Of a stretch of 64,000 nt of DNA, positions 49,601 through 61,420 are shown piece after piece (the first letter of the stretch is position 1; each line of letters starts with the position of its first letter). Origin of the DNA: Polytrichum commune (lineage: Eukaryota > Streptophyta > Polytrichopsida > Polytrichales > Polytrichaceae). The position numbers and the translations under genes were made by a program. The notes beneath the pieces were generated by a model. It was not told where the DNA came from, did not search any database, and saw nothing but the letters and a program-made list of their open reading frames with translations. The stretch covers positions 38,802,429 through 38,866,428 of the forward strand of contig OX485804.1 in assembly GCA_950295325.1 (NCBI GenBank). Direction: 5' to 3'.

Positions 49601-50008
49601 TTGACTTGTTACTCCCACATGCCGAGAGAGCCCCAACATGGCTGCAGAGACTAGAAAGAAGGTTTTTTTCGTTGCTGATAACTTCATCTTCAATTGTTTC
49701 TTAAAGAAATAGTGACCCTTGCTAAAAATATATTTATTCTTCTAACTTAGATATTTCTTGGGGCATAAAGAATAATTGAACACATGAGTGTTCAAGTCAC
49801 ACAAATCCAGGCTCCTTTAGATAAATAAGTTGGGTGCTCAATGTGGACCCAAAAAACTTCAATTTATGTAAAGAACATGTTGTGAGCAATATAGATATTG
49901 ACGCACCCAACAACATTCAAATCGTGACTCCTATGTTTTGAAAATAGTGTACTTACATCAGCATACTTGGGTATAAATGTAATGATTGTAAAAGAACCGC
50001 AAAGGGGA

Positions 50009-50271
50009 GGCCCAGGGCTAGACACCCATCTCTTTGAGTTGGACTCTCATGATTATTGTCAAGGTAAAGGGTTTCAGTTAAAACATGGCCCCAAAAAATT
50101 GCGGTCATTTCATCTCAAGTAGGTCCCTTTGAACTAAAATTGGGCATGTCATCTTAATTCCATAGTCAAATAATTATATTCATATTTATAGTTGCTATAA
50201 TTAATCGTGTTTTCACCTTGGGTGGTAGTGGCAGGGGCCTAGTTTAAAGAGGTGGGCGTCTAGCCCTGGCC
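50009..50271. mobile_element. MITE with ~27-bp imperfect TIRs
   Basis: The left end reads GGCCCAGGGCTAGACACCCA and the right end is the complement of GGCCAGGGCTAGACGCCCAC, with the inverted match continuing to CTCTTT. Length about 263 bp. A related line 'aaagaggtgggtctctagcc' precedes the SINE at 4664. The target duplication is unclear. Confidence 0.6.
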
Positions 50272-53200
50272 CAAAGGCACAGTCAACGAGAGATGAACCC
50301 ATGACGATAAGTTCCTAAGCATTTAAAATTTAAAATTGAGGGCCCCTTAAGGTACATTGAACAATCTTATATTGTGGGCCACAATAAGTTCTAGACCCCA
50401 TACTAATTTTTATAGTGAGAACTAATGTGAGCCACATTAATTTTCAACCCACGCTAACATTTTAGCACAAGACTAGCACGTGCCACGTTAAATATATTTC
50501 TAGAAAATTGATGTGGGTAATTTTTATTTATTATTCTATGTGTGTGATACTTTCTATTAGTATGTCATTAGCTCATGGTACATGGGAGCCTTGCCTGAAA
50601 GTTGGGTGAAAAGTTTGGGACCTCCTCTTCCCACCTCTCAAACTTTGAGAGAATCTAAAACGGGGTATGTGCATGGGACCCATTGTCCTAAACAGTGCTC
50701 GGGAAGTTTTTGGGCATAGTCAGTCAAGATCCTAATGATTCTAAATCTAGCTAGTTACATGTTGACATCTTCCGGTTTTGCTTTATTCATTTGAGGTATA
50801 TTCTATAGACTTCTTTAGGACAATCAGTAATTCTCCTGAAGTCTCAAACTTCAACCAGTTATTTCTCAAACTCAACTGGTTCATTTGTAACTAACCACCG
50901 GTTCTCCCCAGACATAGGTCCTAAATCCCAGATTGGCCTATGCAAGGCTAGCTTGGCTCACTCAGCCATCCCAGTGAGACAAGTTAGAAAGTTGGTTTTT
51001 AATAGCCCGACATCACTCATCGTGTATGGTATTAAAGCATTAAGAAAACTTGGGTGATTTTGTGTTAATTCTCATACAATAGACTCAAGGTGTGGGACTA
51101 AACCCATGGTTTCCTCTGCTTTACCTAACAAATAGTTCTATTGGTGTCATGTATTGTAATACATAATTTGGTAGGTGTGAGAGAGACAACACCAACCTCT
51201 AGTGTTTGGCATGAACGAAAAACGTTGCACCTTAATCATAGCCATGAGCTCATATATGGACCCGAATCTTGTAGATATGGCATTAAGTGAATAACTTTTA
51301 TATATATATATATATATATTCAAATAGGACTTGATACTTGTTTATAAGTATATACAAAGTAATCAATTTATAGTTTTCATAATGAACTCTTTAAAAAAAA
51401 TCAATTTATTGTTGACTCCGCTAAAGTAGTGCAATAATCGCAACATGTAGTGGGCTTCGACCCTATTATTGTATCCTTCAGTCCAATTATCCACTCTAAA
51501 CCAATGGTACTATGGCAATTCCGACAATAATTATATGATTTGGGGATACGCAAAAAAGTTTAAATTTTTTACTACGGAAAAAAAAAACATAATTTTTGCA
51601 AAGGAAAGTGAGATTCTACGTAAAACCTTGTCGAAATGGAATCTTACAAAGAAATAGAATATTCTATAAGAAAACCACTATGGGACTATGATAAGAAAAT
51701 CCCATTTATCAATTTATCAAGGACGTTTGACCTTGGAATCTCATGAATCTTAAACTCGTGAAGAGACATGGGGTCATGAAGATGTATGCCAACTTTATGT
51801 GCCATGTTGAGGGGTCGCAATATATGTTTGAGTTTGGGTCCCCACCACAACAATACATTACTTATGGAACCAGTGGCAATTTGTTTGATTTGTCACGACC
51901 CTTGGGTTTCTTGACATCAAACCCACTTCTTTGGATGGGCCTCATGCAAAACCCAATGAAAACACTCAATCCAGAGAGGATGCCATGTAAATACTACATC
52001 TAATCAAATTCATATGGTCCCCAAGGCCTTCAAAGTCTAGTGTAAAGTGGAGTCAGACCGTCCCCGACTTCTCAACCAATCGCATAATTTGTAAAACACA
52101 TGTCAAGGGCCCTTGAGCTCAAGTGTAAAGTGGCCCTAAGTCCACTTACACTATGTCCCATGACCAAAGTTGTTAGAATATATTTATTTACGATTCCTTG
52201 TGGTCATGGCTTCAAACTATCACCATGAGCACACAAAGATTTGATCACTATTCTCATGTGTAAAATGGTCGTTATAATACCAAAACCCTCTACATAGTGT
52301 GTTCCCATATTCAACCTTGGAATTGAGGGTAGTGTCGATGTGGTGCAATGATGAGAGAGTGTGTGTCCGACCCATAATTTTGATTGGTCGACGGAGGAGT
52401 AATAAGGGCCACACAAAAACATGGCACAAGTGACCCCATTTCAATGTGGTACGGGGCTCTCTTACCGGTCATGTTTCAAGGACAAGAGCTTTATGTGTGT
52501 GTATATATATATATATATTCTCAACGTCAATACCTAGGATGATGCTAGGCCACATTGTCATTGTACGAGCACAATGTAATAAGTGTGTGCAACTAGAACC
52601 CACGCCACGTATTTGGGAGTCCCATGAGGTCATTGTTTTGGGTGTAGTAGGTTCTAGTGAGAGCTATCACACTACTACCATTCCCAAAGTCATCCTCCTA
52701 TTGTTTTCATACAAGTACCTAGTACTCCTCTTTATTGTTATTATGTACACATAACATTGCACCTTTTTGAGAGGTGTTCCAAGCATGGTTGCCGTATAGG
52801 TCGATCATTGAGGTTGAGATGGCCTCATCCTTAGGAATCAATCACATTGTGAGAGCATGGCCACGTGTTTTATAAGTTTTGAAAGCTTATTATCCCATGG
52901 CACTAGACATGAACTGATGTTTTATTTGGTAAAGATTGTCAGAGTACCCTTTTTTGTTTCATTTTGCAAATATCACATTAATGTAAAGATAAAATCTTAA
53001 AAAATTGGAAAGTCGTGAAATTGTCAAATTTGAGATAAACGTACAAATATTTGGGTAAATACCTACATTTCCACCCAGATTTTGGGTTCATCGCTCCACT
53101 AGATGCCAATTAGCTATCTATTTTGTCTTAAAACAAAAAAAAACAAGCAAAATCGTATGTTGGAACACCCCACTTAGAAATAGGAAAATAAACACTTCAC

Positions 53201-53914
53201 AAGATGCACATGGCTACTCTAGTTACACATATTGATTTGACAATTGCTTAGTTTTTAGTGGGATGTGCTTAAATATGGATCTAAGAACAAACATAAGATT
53301 GACATGTGTGTTAGAAAAATTGAACTTCATGCTCCAAATGTGTTAACCATTCTATGTGGAGCTATCAACATAAAAAGGGGGGGGGGGATGAGGACCTCAA
53401 TGATCATTTAAGGAAGAAGAAAACCTTCTCTTTAACAATGGATAAGAGTTTCATAAGTGCTCTAAAATTCATGAGAAAATTGTTAATCATCTTGTTCTAA
53501 TTGTGTGTGTTGAATCCTTGGGGAAGTGGGCTACTCATAATAAAACAAAAGGTCCGTTTTAGGCCCATTGACCTTGGAAAGTCATAATTTAAGCTTGCAA
53601 TTCAAATCTCATAGTGTTTGTGTAAAATTTCCATTTACTTTGAAAGGCAATGATTCCACTTGAGTTTTCATCATATTGTCTACCTAATACATCTTCGATA
53701 AGATGTCAACTCCCATGCGTTTAGGACTTTTCGTTTTACTTCAAGTTTGCCTACTTGGCGGCCACGGACTAAGATAGGAAGCTCAAAAATCGGGTCGAAA
53801 TGGATGTCGAGCTCGCAACTTCCACTCTACAAGCTATTTGGCCCTATTGTGAGCACTTCCACCTTCATAAACAATTTCTATCATTGAATTCAATCACGAA
53901 TTGCCTCATCTTGT
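50272..53914. other. Repeat-rich intergenic DNA, no gene seen
   Basis: It includes another copy of the gtgggccacattaatt repeat (50360-50540), a fragment of the 26190 family (50750-50920), TA microsatellites near 51300 and 52502, the right end of a diverged Tourist-like MITE ending GTGTAAAGTGGCCC at 52136 and followed by TAA, and a run of 11 G near 53377. Frames of up to 102 codons have no recognisable features. Confidence 0.5.
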
Positions 53915-54281
53915 TACCGTAACACCATAGCAGGTTCGTTCATAAATAATTCCCCCAAAAAAAAACGTAAAAAAACAGAAATTACAGGCAAAGAGAAACG
54001 AATAACTCTCAAATTATACTGTGATAAAAACGAAAAGACAGAAAATCATGATTAGGGTAATGACTTAGGTTTGAACAAGTTGGGCCGCCATAAATGGATG
54101 AAAAACGCAATTAGGATGGAATTTCTGCACATCTTTCCCACCCTAAACACGAATGATTTTTAATCCAATCAATGAGAAGACGAATTTCAAAAAAAATCTA
54201 TTTTTGGAACGCGAACTTTATTTTTTCAAAAAAATTAAATATTCGTGCGGCAGGTGGCGAACCTGCTATGGTGTTACGGTA
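53915..54281. mobile_element. Short TIR element, possibly TA-flanked (mariner-like)
   Basis: A perfect 24-bp inverted repeat (53915-53938, starting TACCGTAACACCATAG, and 54258-54281) bounds 367 bp of AT-rich DNA. If the outermost TA on each side is the target duplication, the termini are CCGTAACACC, which would fit a Tc1/mariner-type MITE. It abuts the 5' end of the LINE. Confidence 0.65.
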
Positions 54282-54699
54282 GCAATTGTAAATCATGCAT
54301 TTGGAGGAACGGAATGAGGGATGTTGTGGCGGAGCTCCCAAGGAGGCAAGAGGGGGAAACTCAGAAGGTTGCTGGAGGTAGGAAGAGGAAGGAAAGGGTC
54401 GAAACACCACACGTGTTACTCCCCATACCGCTCCCCTTCCAATCCACCCACCTCTCTGAGACCCAAAGGGCCACTTTCGAAACTCATCCATGCCACCAAC
54501 GCAACATAAATACAGCAACAACACCACCACTACGCACCTCTCGAAGCCCACACACTTATCCATCACGGCGACTGATCTCACACACAACAACTAGCATCCA
54601 CACAGACCATCAAGCACATCCCCATAGACATCAACCCAAAGAGCGACAAGTGCACCAAACCACCAGGAAGCTGCAACAACGGAGCTAGGGAGTTGTTTC

Positions 54700-54890
54700 A
54701 AAATTAGAAGAGCTACTACAAATGGATCAAAAGGAGCTGAGGGAAGAAACTGCCGAAAAGGAGCTACTTCAAACGGATCTAAAGGAGATGCTTTAAACGG
54801 ATCGAAAGGAACTGAGGGAAGAAACTGCCGAAAAGGATATGCTTCAAACAGATTGAAAGGAGTTGAGGGAAGATCATATTTTCTGTAGAT
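54700..54890 (+). pseudogene. LINE ORF1-like coiled-coil segment with 17-residue repeats
   Basis: The plus frame reads repeated units of the form E-L-L-Q-T-D-x-K-E-L-R-E-E-T-A-E-K (51 nt), with one unit containing an internal 24-nt duplication and two stops. The pattern of Leu and charged residues predicts a coiled coil, as found in ORF1 proteins that trimerise and coat the RNA of LINEs. Assignment to ORF1 is inferred from position only. Confidence 0.55.
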
Positions 54891-55589
54891 CTAATCAAAT
54901 TATTTTTTAAATCTGTACAAACATGTGTTTTTGAACGATTGACCCATAGTTCGTGAAGCAAATCCTAGATCTAGGAAACATAATTTGTGAAAGAACAACC
55001 ACATTGGAAGTTATGTGTTGCCGAAACTACCTCATCAAAAATTGTGAACCTTATCCGAAAGACAATATTCGTCATAAAAATTAATCCAAATTGGCACAAC
55101 CACCCCAATACAAACATATCCACACCACCAGACCCCTCTATCTCGTACGATCCATGGATAGAGGACCTAGCTTGGAAAGCAAAAACAACTAAAAATGAAG
55201 CCCGGAAAATTACAACAGAATATTTCATTAAACAAATTAAAAAAACCATATCAAAGTACCAACAATTTTATGACAAAAGTCCCAAGAAAATCAATAGGAG
55301 AGTCTTCAAAAGCAATGATATCCCCCTCGACTATCTCATAGATAGATTTGACAACATTCTTACAAACCCAGAAGACATCGCACAAAAAACTTATGCCCAA
55401 CAATCAATCAACAATAGACCAACTGTCCCAACATGCTACTACCAACCTGATCACCTACAACATTGCACACGTGGAGTCAAACAATACCCATAACACGATC
55501 TGGACGGATACACTCTTGAAAGAGAGGCAAACCACTAACCCCCCTTTATACCCACCTCTATCAAGAAACATACAACATATGCCTTAAAC

Positions 55590-57108
55590 ACTTCGTCAAT
55601 GGGAAAACCCCTAGACCAAACAAAATCCCCAACGCCATACTAAAAAATATGCCGCCATGATTTCACATACTCTCCTTACTATTCTTCAGGCAATGTTATA
55701 AACAAAAATAAATTCTTGATTCCTGGAAAATAAGCCTTATAATACTACTATACAAAAAATGAACCCATATCACCTTACCAACCATAGACTAATAGCACTC
55801 GCTAACACAATATACAAATTATTAACAAACACACTTACAAGTATACTCTCTACATATGGAGAAAGACACCAAATCCTACATGACATTTAAGAGGGCTTTT
55901 GAGTTGAGAAATGCACCTCCCAACAACTACAAATCCTCATCTCGGCATTAGAAGATGCTAGGCTCACAAACCAAGATATCTATGTACTATATATCAACTT
56001 CAAAAATGCCTTCAGTTCAATAAACCATGCCAGAATCCTTGCCATTATGAAAAACCTTGGTTATCCACAAAATGTTGTAGCATTGGTAGGCAATATTTAC
56101 TCACAATCCACCACCACATTTATTGGCGAACACTTTGACAAAACGCAACCACTCCCTACACAAAGATGAACTATACATGAAGATGCACTAAGCCCATATC
56201 TCTTTATTATTTTTCATGAACCACTTCTCAGATGGCTACAACAAGGAAACAACGGATACTCCTTCAAACCCTTTAATACAAAATTAAACTTTGTAGCCTA
56301 CGTAGATGACCTAGTAGCCATAGCCAACATGACATCCCTTCAATTCCATCCCAACAAACTCAACAAATATTGTGCATGAGTAGGAATGGACCTTGGCATC
56401 CCAAAATGTGCAATCACGGGTTGCTCAAACAAATCGAAACTAAACTCACAAGCCTTTAAAACACAGTTAAAGAACATAAATGTAAATTTTAGAAATCAAT
56501 TTATACTTATACTAAGCCAACACGAACCATATGTCTACTTTAGAATCAACATAGTCCCGTCATTACAATGGAAAACACAAACATACGGAGCAATGACCAA
56601 ATTAATAAAACAATGCAAACTACTAGTCACATACCCAACCACCACGGAGCAAAAAATACAAATGGTGGACACAGTCATACGAGTTGGCATCACCTATAGT
56701 TTCTATGATGTCCCATACTCACTCCTTGCCATCAAGAAGCTTGATAGAAAAGTAATTGCCCTACACAAAACTATATGTGGTCTCATGAAGTATGTGTCAA
56801 ATGCGGTTACACAATTATCACACGACATGTTCGGCACAAAAGTTTTTTCACTAAAAAACTCATACATCACATGTATTGGCAAACAACTCATTAACGCCCT
56901 CAATGACAAAGGTAAACTCGGAAGAATATACAACAGATCGATAAGACACATACTCGTTAAACATGAAGGGACACAAAACCTAACACGCATATCACACCAT
57001 GATTGCATAAGGTCACCAATCACACGAACTCTATTTTTACTTAAAACAACTAGTGGTACACACCTCATAAGCACAGTCGAAGAATTTCCCCTCTTCCCAC
57101 ACCATTAG
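55590..57108 (+). pseudogene. LINE reverse transcriptase domain, inactivated
   Basis: The reverse transcriptase copies element RNA into DNA at the target site. Visible motifs in one frame are NGKTPRPNKIPNAIL (fingers), WKISLIILLYKK (after a stop), YINFKNAFSSIN (motif A, where the catalytic Asp is Asn, codon 55996-55998), ALSPYLFIIF-x-EPLLRWL (motif B), FVAYVDDLVAIA (motif C; YVDD at 56299-56310 is intact), then CAITGCSNKSKL (thumb). Stops lie at 55888, 55900, 56167 and 56377. The tail from 56386 stays open for 240 codons to 57108. Neither RT catalysis nor a full protein is possible from this copy. Confidence 0.88.
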
Positions 57109-58765
57109 AAACACAGTGGATGCGTCAAGCAAATAATATACCAACACTAACCCCCACTATATCCCTAAAATATCTACATAAATTAATGCTACATAATATA
57201 ACCAAACTCAAACACATAACACACCCCAATGACACACATCTAATGACTAATGATGAATTCAAACATTACTATGATACACCCACTAAAATATTTAAAACCG
57301 CTTTAGATCACGCCAAAACATTCTTTTGTGAAACCTCATGCCACAACCAATGCCCAGACATATGCTTAACATGCTGCATCAAACACCTTAAAAAATGAAA
57401 ATAAAACACAAAACCATAACATACCTACGAGAGCACGAGAGCATGCGAACACAACGCACATCCCCCCCCCCACCACCACCACCACTAGAATACCCAAAAC
57501 CACCCCTACACATCCTTAAAAGCCACACACAATTCCCAATACATTTCATAATAAACGACCGCCCTGGCACATACAAAGATAAAAACAAATCACAAAAGCA
57601 TATACGGCCTACATATGTCAATGGACACTACCAAACGAAATACTTTATAACAAATGGCTCCCCCAAAAAGAATCGTTCCCATGGAACAACCAAAACTCCA
57701 TAAATCACAACGTTATATTCTTAACGCAATACTATACTCGCAAACAACACCAACACTTCACTAGCATCCTACAATCAAACTTCAACCAAGAACGAATGAG
57801 ACACTCCCGATACATCCCCCCGCCACAAACCATACCCTTATGTCATATCAATATTAATGAATGTAACCCAAAGAACAACATCGCCCACACACAAAGCACC
57901 ATTCAAAGCCAACATGGTATATCACACATCTACGACAACAGTGGCTGCCACTTAATCATCATCTTTGAACAAATATTACAATGGCTATGGGAACGATACC
58001 AAGTAGCATTAAACAAACCACAAGATCTAGAACCCCCCATGCAAACATTTGAAACAGAAGTCGCATGGTTATACCAAAGATACAAATACAAAATACCCAA
58101 AAATGACCCCCTTAAACTTTCACAATACACACTCCCAACAACATCCTTGAGCACCTCATTGATTCCTTCCACATCACGCACTCATACTTTTCGTCGCGAG
58201 TATCATGCCCTACCACACTCCGACAATTTTCCTCCTCATTTCCCCGGGATAGAGTATTCGGATCAATAGGAATAACATTCCAATACAAATGGAAAGGAAA
58301 CGGATATGCCCACCCACATACAGAAAACGAAGCCCAACAAACCCTCCATTGGGCAAGACTTGCAACCAAAAATAACCCAGACATAGCTACAATACTCGTA
58401 ACAATAGACCCAAACCGGTACCACAACCTTAACCCCCACGATGCCCCTTCCCAAATTCACACGTCATCACACACTTCAAGGTTGATACCATTATATACGA
58501 CGAGCCAACAATACCACCAGAATTAAGAATTGAACCAAGAATAGAAAGCCGTGCTATCCATATATTATGCATACACCACAATACCACACCCATTGGATCT
58601 AGGGAATATACCCACCAAATGGACGTCATTGGGAACATCCTAGAAATACATGCAATGTTTACCAAAATTACACCACTTACATCAATACACACCCCAATGA
58701 ATTGTAGTACAAAATGATCTCAACTTACATACCCTCCCCACCCACCTATCACCCAAACCAATGGT

Positions 58766-59738
58766 GTCGCGCACCTCTCCATGAGGAGTGCCCGAAACAC
58801 CATGGGCACAAGGGGGACCCCGGAGTGACACCCGGGACTTGTGGCGCCGTTGGTGAGAGGGCCCAAGTGATCCTAGTGTGGGTGAGGGCCCCGGGCGTTG
58901 GGAACGCCTCCCACCCACGGAGACTAGGAGGCATGAGGGTAAGGCCATGAGCTATGCGTAGCTCATGGCGTGGTGATTCTAGAATGCTCAAGACCACCTC
59001 AAGCGGAGGTGTGAGCTAGAAGTTATGGCCATTTGAGTGGGGCGTTGTCCCGGGACAGCGCCCTGGTACAGCAGTGCCTGGGAGTGATTCCCGGGACTGC
59101 CAAGGTTCAAACAGGCATAACTTCCTCAAGACTTGCCCGAATGGGGCAAGTGAGGAGTCCATCGGCATCTACGTGAAGTGTAGATGAAGATGGAGTGGTT
59201 GGTTGTTGGAATCAGACATCATAAAAGGAAGTTATGATGGTCTGAAGCTGGTGGGGGGGTTCTAGGCCCAGCAGCTAAGGGAAAATGTCTACTTGGCCCC
59301 AACTCTTGGTAGAGAGACAAGAGGTCTCTTGACGGTGGGGTAGGGGCACCGCGTAGAGTCCTAGAGGCTTATATGGGTGAGGTGGTGTGGCCTCACCCAC
59401 CCGAGGCCGAACGGCACGGCCTCCATGGGCTTTGGCCCATTGTGAGGCCATAGTTGCCTAGTATGGTTCGGGTTGTTGTAGTGTTGCTCCGGCAACGCGA
59501 TGATCAACATGGGATTGGACTTCCATGGATGGAAGTCCACATCCAAGAAATGGGTTACCGATTAAGGGGTGAGTCCCGAAAGTAAAGTAGGAGGGTTGGT
59601 TCCCTCCTATGAACTATTTGGTCCGGGGTAAGAGGAGCTAACCATTAGCATGGCAGAATGCGAAGGGTTAGCGCTCGTAACCTTTGCTAGAAAATGAAAA
59701 TTGGCAAGATTGCTAAGGGAGCTAGCAAGGGTTGCGAC
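58766..59738. mobile_element. Hairpin-array insert of unknown class inside the LINE
   Basis: A 973-bp GC-rich block interrupts the LINE between the middle region and RNase H. It is bounded by 'caatggt' (58759-58765) and 'aaatggt' (59739-59745), probably a 7-bp target duplication with one change, and its ends share a short inverted GTCGC. Its body is a chain of at least 13 non-overlapping hairpins with 5-13-bp stems and short loops. Examples: 58872-58928, 58944-58969 (stem GCCATGAGCTA, loop TGCG), 58986-59016, 59041-59062 (contains palindrome TGTCCCGGGACA), 59123-59156, 59166-59186, 59212-59245, 59374-59399, 59418-59449, 59483-59496, 59516-59539, 59588-59609, 59710-59728. No protein-like frame is seen. 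I know of no element class with this architecture. Confidence 0.8.
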
Positions 59739-59796
59739 AAATGGTATCCCACTAATCACCAACCTAGACAGATGTTTACCCCTCAATTACCAACCG

Positions 59797-60430
59797 CAAT
59801 TTTGTTATTACACAAATGGGTCGTTCATACCACCTAAAGAAACAACTCATGGACACTGGAAACAAGAAAAGGCATGATATGGCATATACAACCCTTTTGA
59901 AAATCTCAAGATTGCAGAAAGGCTACCAAGGCTTCAAAACATACTACGTGCAAAAATGATGGCTATACACCACACCCTCCATCTCCTCACTACCACATAT
60001 CGTGATGAACCAACACATATCTTCACAAACTGCCTCAATGTCCTATACCTACTAAATACACAAATCAAACACCCAACCCTGCATAACAACCACCCATATA
60101 AGAATATACTCGAATCTACAATTAAAATGCTACAATCATGCACACAAACCACCACACTTCATAAAGTCAAAGCCCACACGAACACAAATGGAAATGAACA
60201 AGCAGACACACTAGCCAAATTGGGTTGCGAACTAGATCATAGAGATGCCGTAGCAACATATGAACATGCACACCGTACACCATACTACCTCCAAAAAGAC
60301 TGGTGGCACTCAATGCAAGAAACACCAGACAAAGGCCCCATTCGGCACCTTGAAAAATACGTCCCTAAAGATGATAAAAGGCATAACCTAGAAATTATAG
60401 CAAATCAAGCACATCAATTACATAAATGAC
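59797..60430 (+). pseudogene. LINE RNase H domain, catalytic residues lost
   Basis: RNase H removes template RNA during element replication. The fold is clear: YYTNGSF, LRAKMMAIHHTL, HIFTNCLNVLYLL, then KVKAHTNTNGNEQADTLAKLG. Of the usual D-E-D-D set, the first Asp is Asn (59815-59817), the Glu is Lys (59953-59955), the second Asp is Asn (60028-60030), and only the last Asp (60205-60207) remains. The sequence beyond continues as QKDWWHSMQETPDKGPIRHL, the linker to the Cys/His region. Catalytically dead. Confidence 0.88.
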
Positions 60431-60539
60431 TCAACAACAAAGATATCGACAAAGTATTATCAAATGACTTTTGGAAAAACCCTACCAATATTGATAAAGA
60501 AAAAGAATGTGCCTAATAAAATTCCAAACTAGACAGTAA

Positions 60540-60930
60540 ATGGGACATGCTCGGAAACAACTCTTCTTTGGTAGAGAAGCATACCCATCAAATACATGCC
60601 CTATTTGTAACTCATCATATGCAGATACATGGTTACATATACTCCTTAAATGCAAACAACAACACATCCATGCGCTGCTAACAAAAAGGCATAACAAAGC
60701 GGTATGGGAAATACGTAAACTTATAATTTCAAATAAAATATCAAGACATTACACACTTATAAGCGCAGGGACATATAATGGATTCCCCCAAGAAAACACA
60801 ATACCAACATGGCTACTGCCGTGCACGTGCTATGCCCAAAGGTGTAATTGCAACGCTAGGTTTAAACCTGACAAATTATGCATCATAGGTCACCCATATG
60901 ATGATCCACCACCAGAAGCCCCTACACCAT
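60540..60930 (+). pseudogene. LINE C-terminal Cys/His region
   Basis: A 130-codon open frame with GHARKQLFFGRE, then CPICNSSYADTWLHILLKC (C-x2-C-x9-H-x4-C) and WLLPCTCYAQRCNCNARFKP (a second Cys cluster). The first cluster fits the zf-RVT type of nucleic-acid-binding knuckle found at the C-terminus of many LINE ORF2 proteins. The second cluster is also present in the minus-strand copy at 12.1 kb, so it is a conserved feature of this LINE lineage. Confidence 0.8.
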
Positions 60931-61095
60931 AAATCACCATACAATTTATAGAATTTACATATTGTAACGACGTATAAACTGCAAAAACTCGAGAGAGAAA
61001 AACCACAAAATATCAACCGCTCATCAACAATGTCATAGCGAGAGGATGGAATGTAACACCACTTATGGTATTAGCCGCAGGTGCAAGAGCCACAA

Positions 61096-61420
61096 GAAGA
61101 AGAAACGTTGACCATGTGATCAGCGTGATTGGAATGCCCGTTCGACCCACCCTTGGCATTAAACCCTCATGGCATAATACCAGTGGTGTAGGACTACTAA
61201 CCCCTCTCGGGGTGGGCACTATAATGACACACTATACTAGTTCCTAACTAGCCACTAGTGCCTTGAGGATACCGGACATGAAATCCCCCCAAAGGGCTTT
61301 GAGGTACCCATACAACAAGGTCCAAGGACCCCCCACCATAGTTGGGTGGACTAAGGTGGTGAGCACCCACAACCTCCTCATTGGGAGCCATGAGCCCTAA
61401 CCACCAAGCCAAGCCCGTGA
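61096..61420 (-). mobile_element. SINE-A, full-length, nested in the LINE
   Basis: A 325-bp insert flanked by a perfect 14-bp target duplication TGCAAGAGCCACAA (61082-61095 and 61421-61434). On the minus strand it begins TCACGGGCTTGGCTTGGTGG, with an A-box-like TGGCTTGGTGG and a B-box-like GGTTGTGGGTGCTC about 40 nt downstream, and ends in TTCTTCTTC, the short form of the (CTT)n tail seen at 4798-4839. tRNA-type Pol III boxes, long duplication and simple tail identify a SINE. Joining the flanks restores the LINE reading GARAT-T-x-IP. The 5' half is rich in short palindromes such as GGTCCAAGGACC. Confidence 0.9.

Noticed and set aside
51469-51760. Possible organelle DNA insertion
   Set aside because: The composition hints at plastid-like sequence, but I could not match it to any named plastid gene.
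58766-59738. Hammerhead ribozyme / retrozyme as an explanation for the hairpin block
   Set aside because: I looked for the CUGANGA and GAAA core on both strands and found no acceptable pair; no direct terminal repeats were seen.
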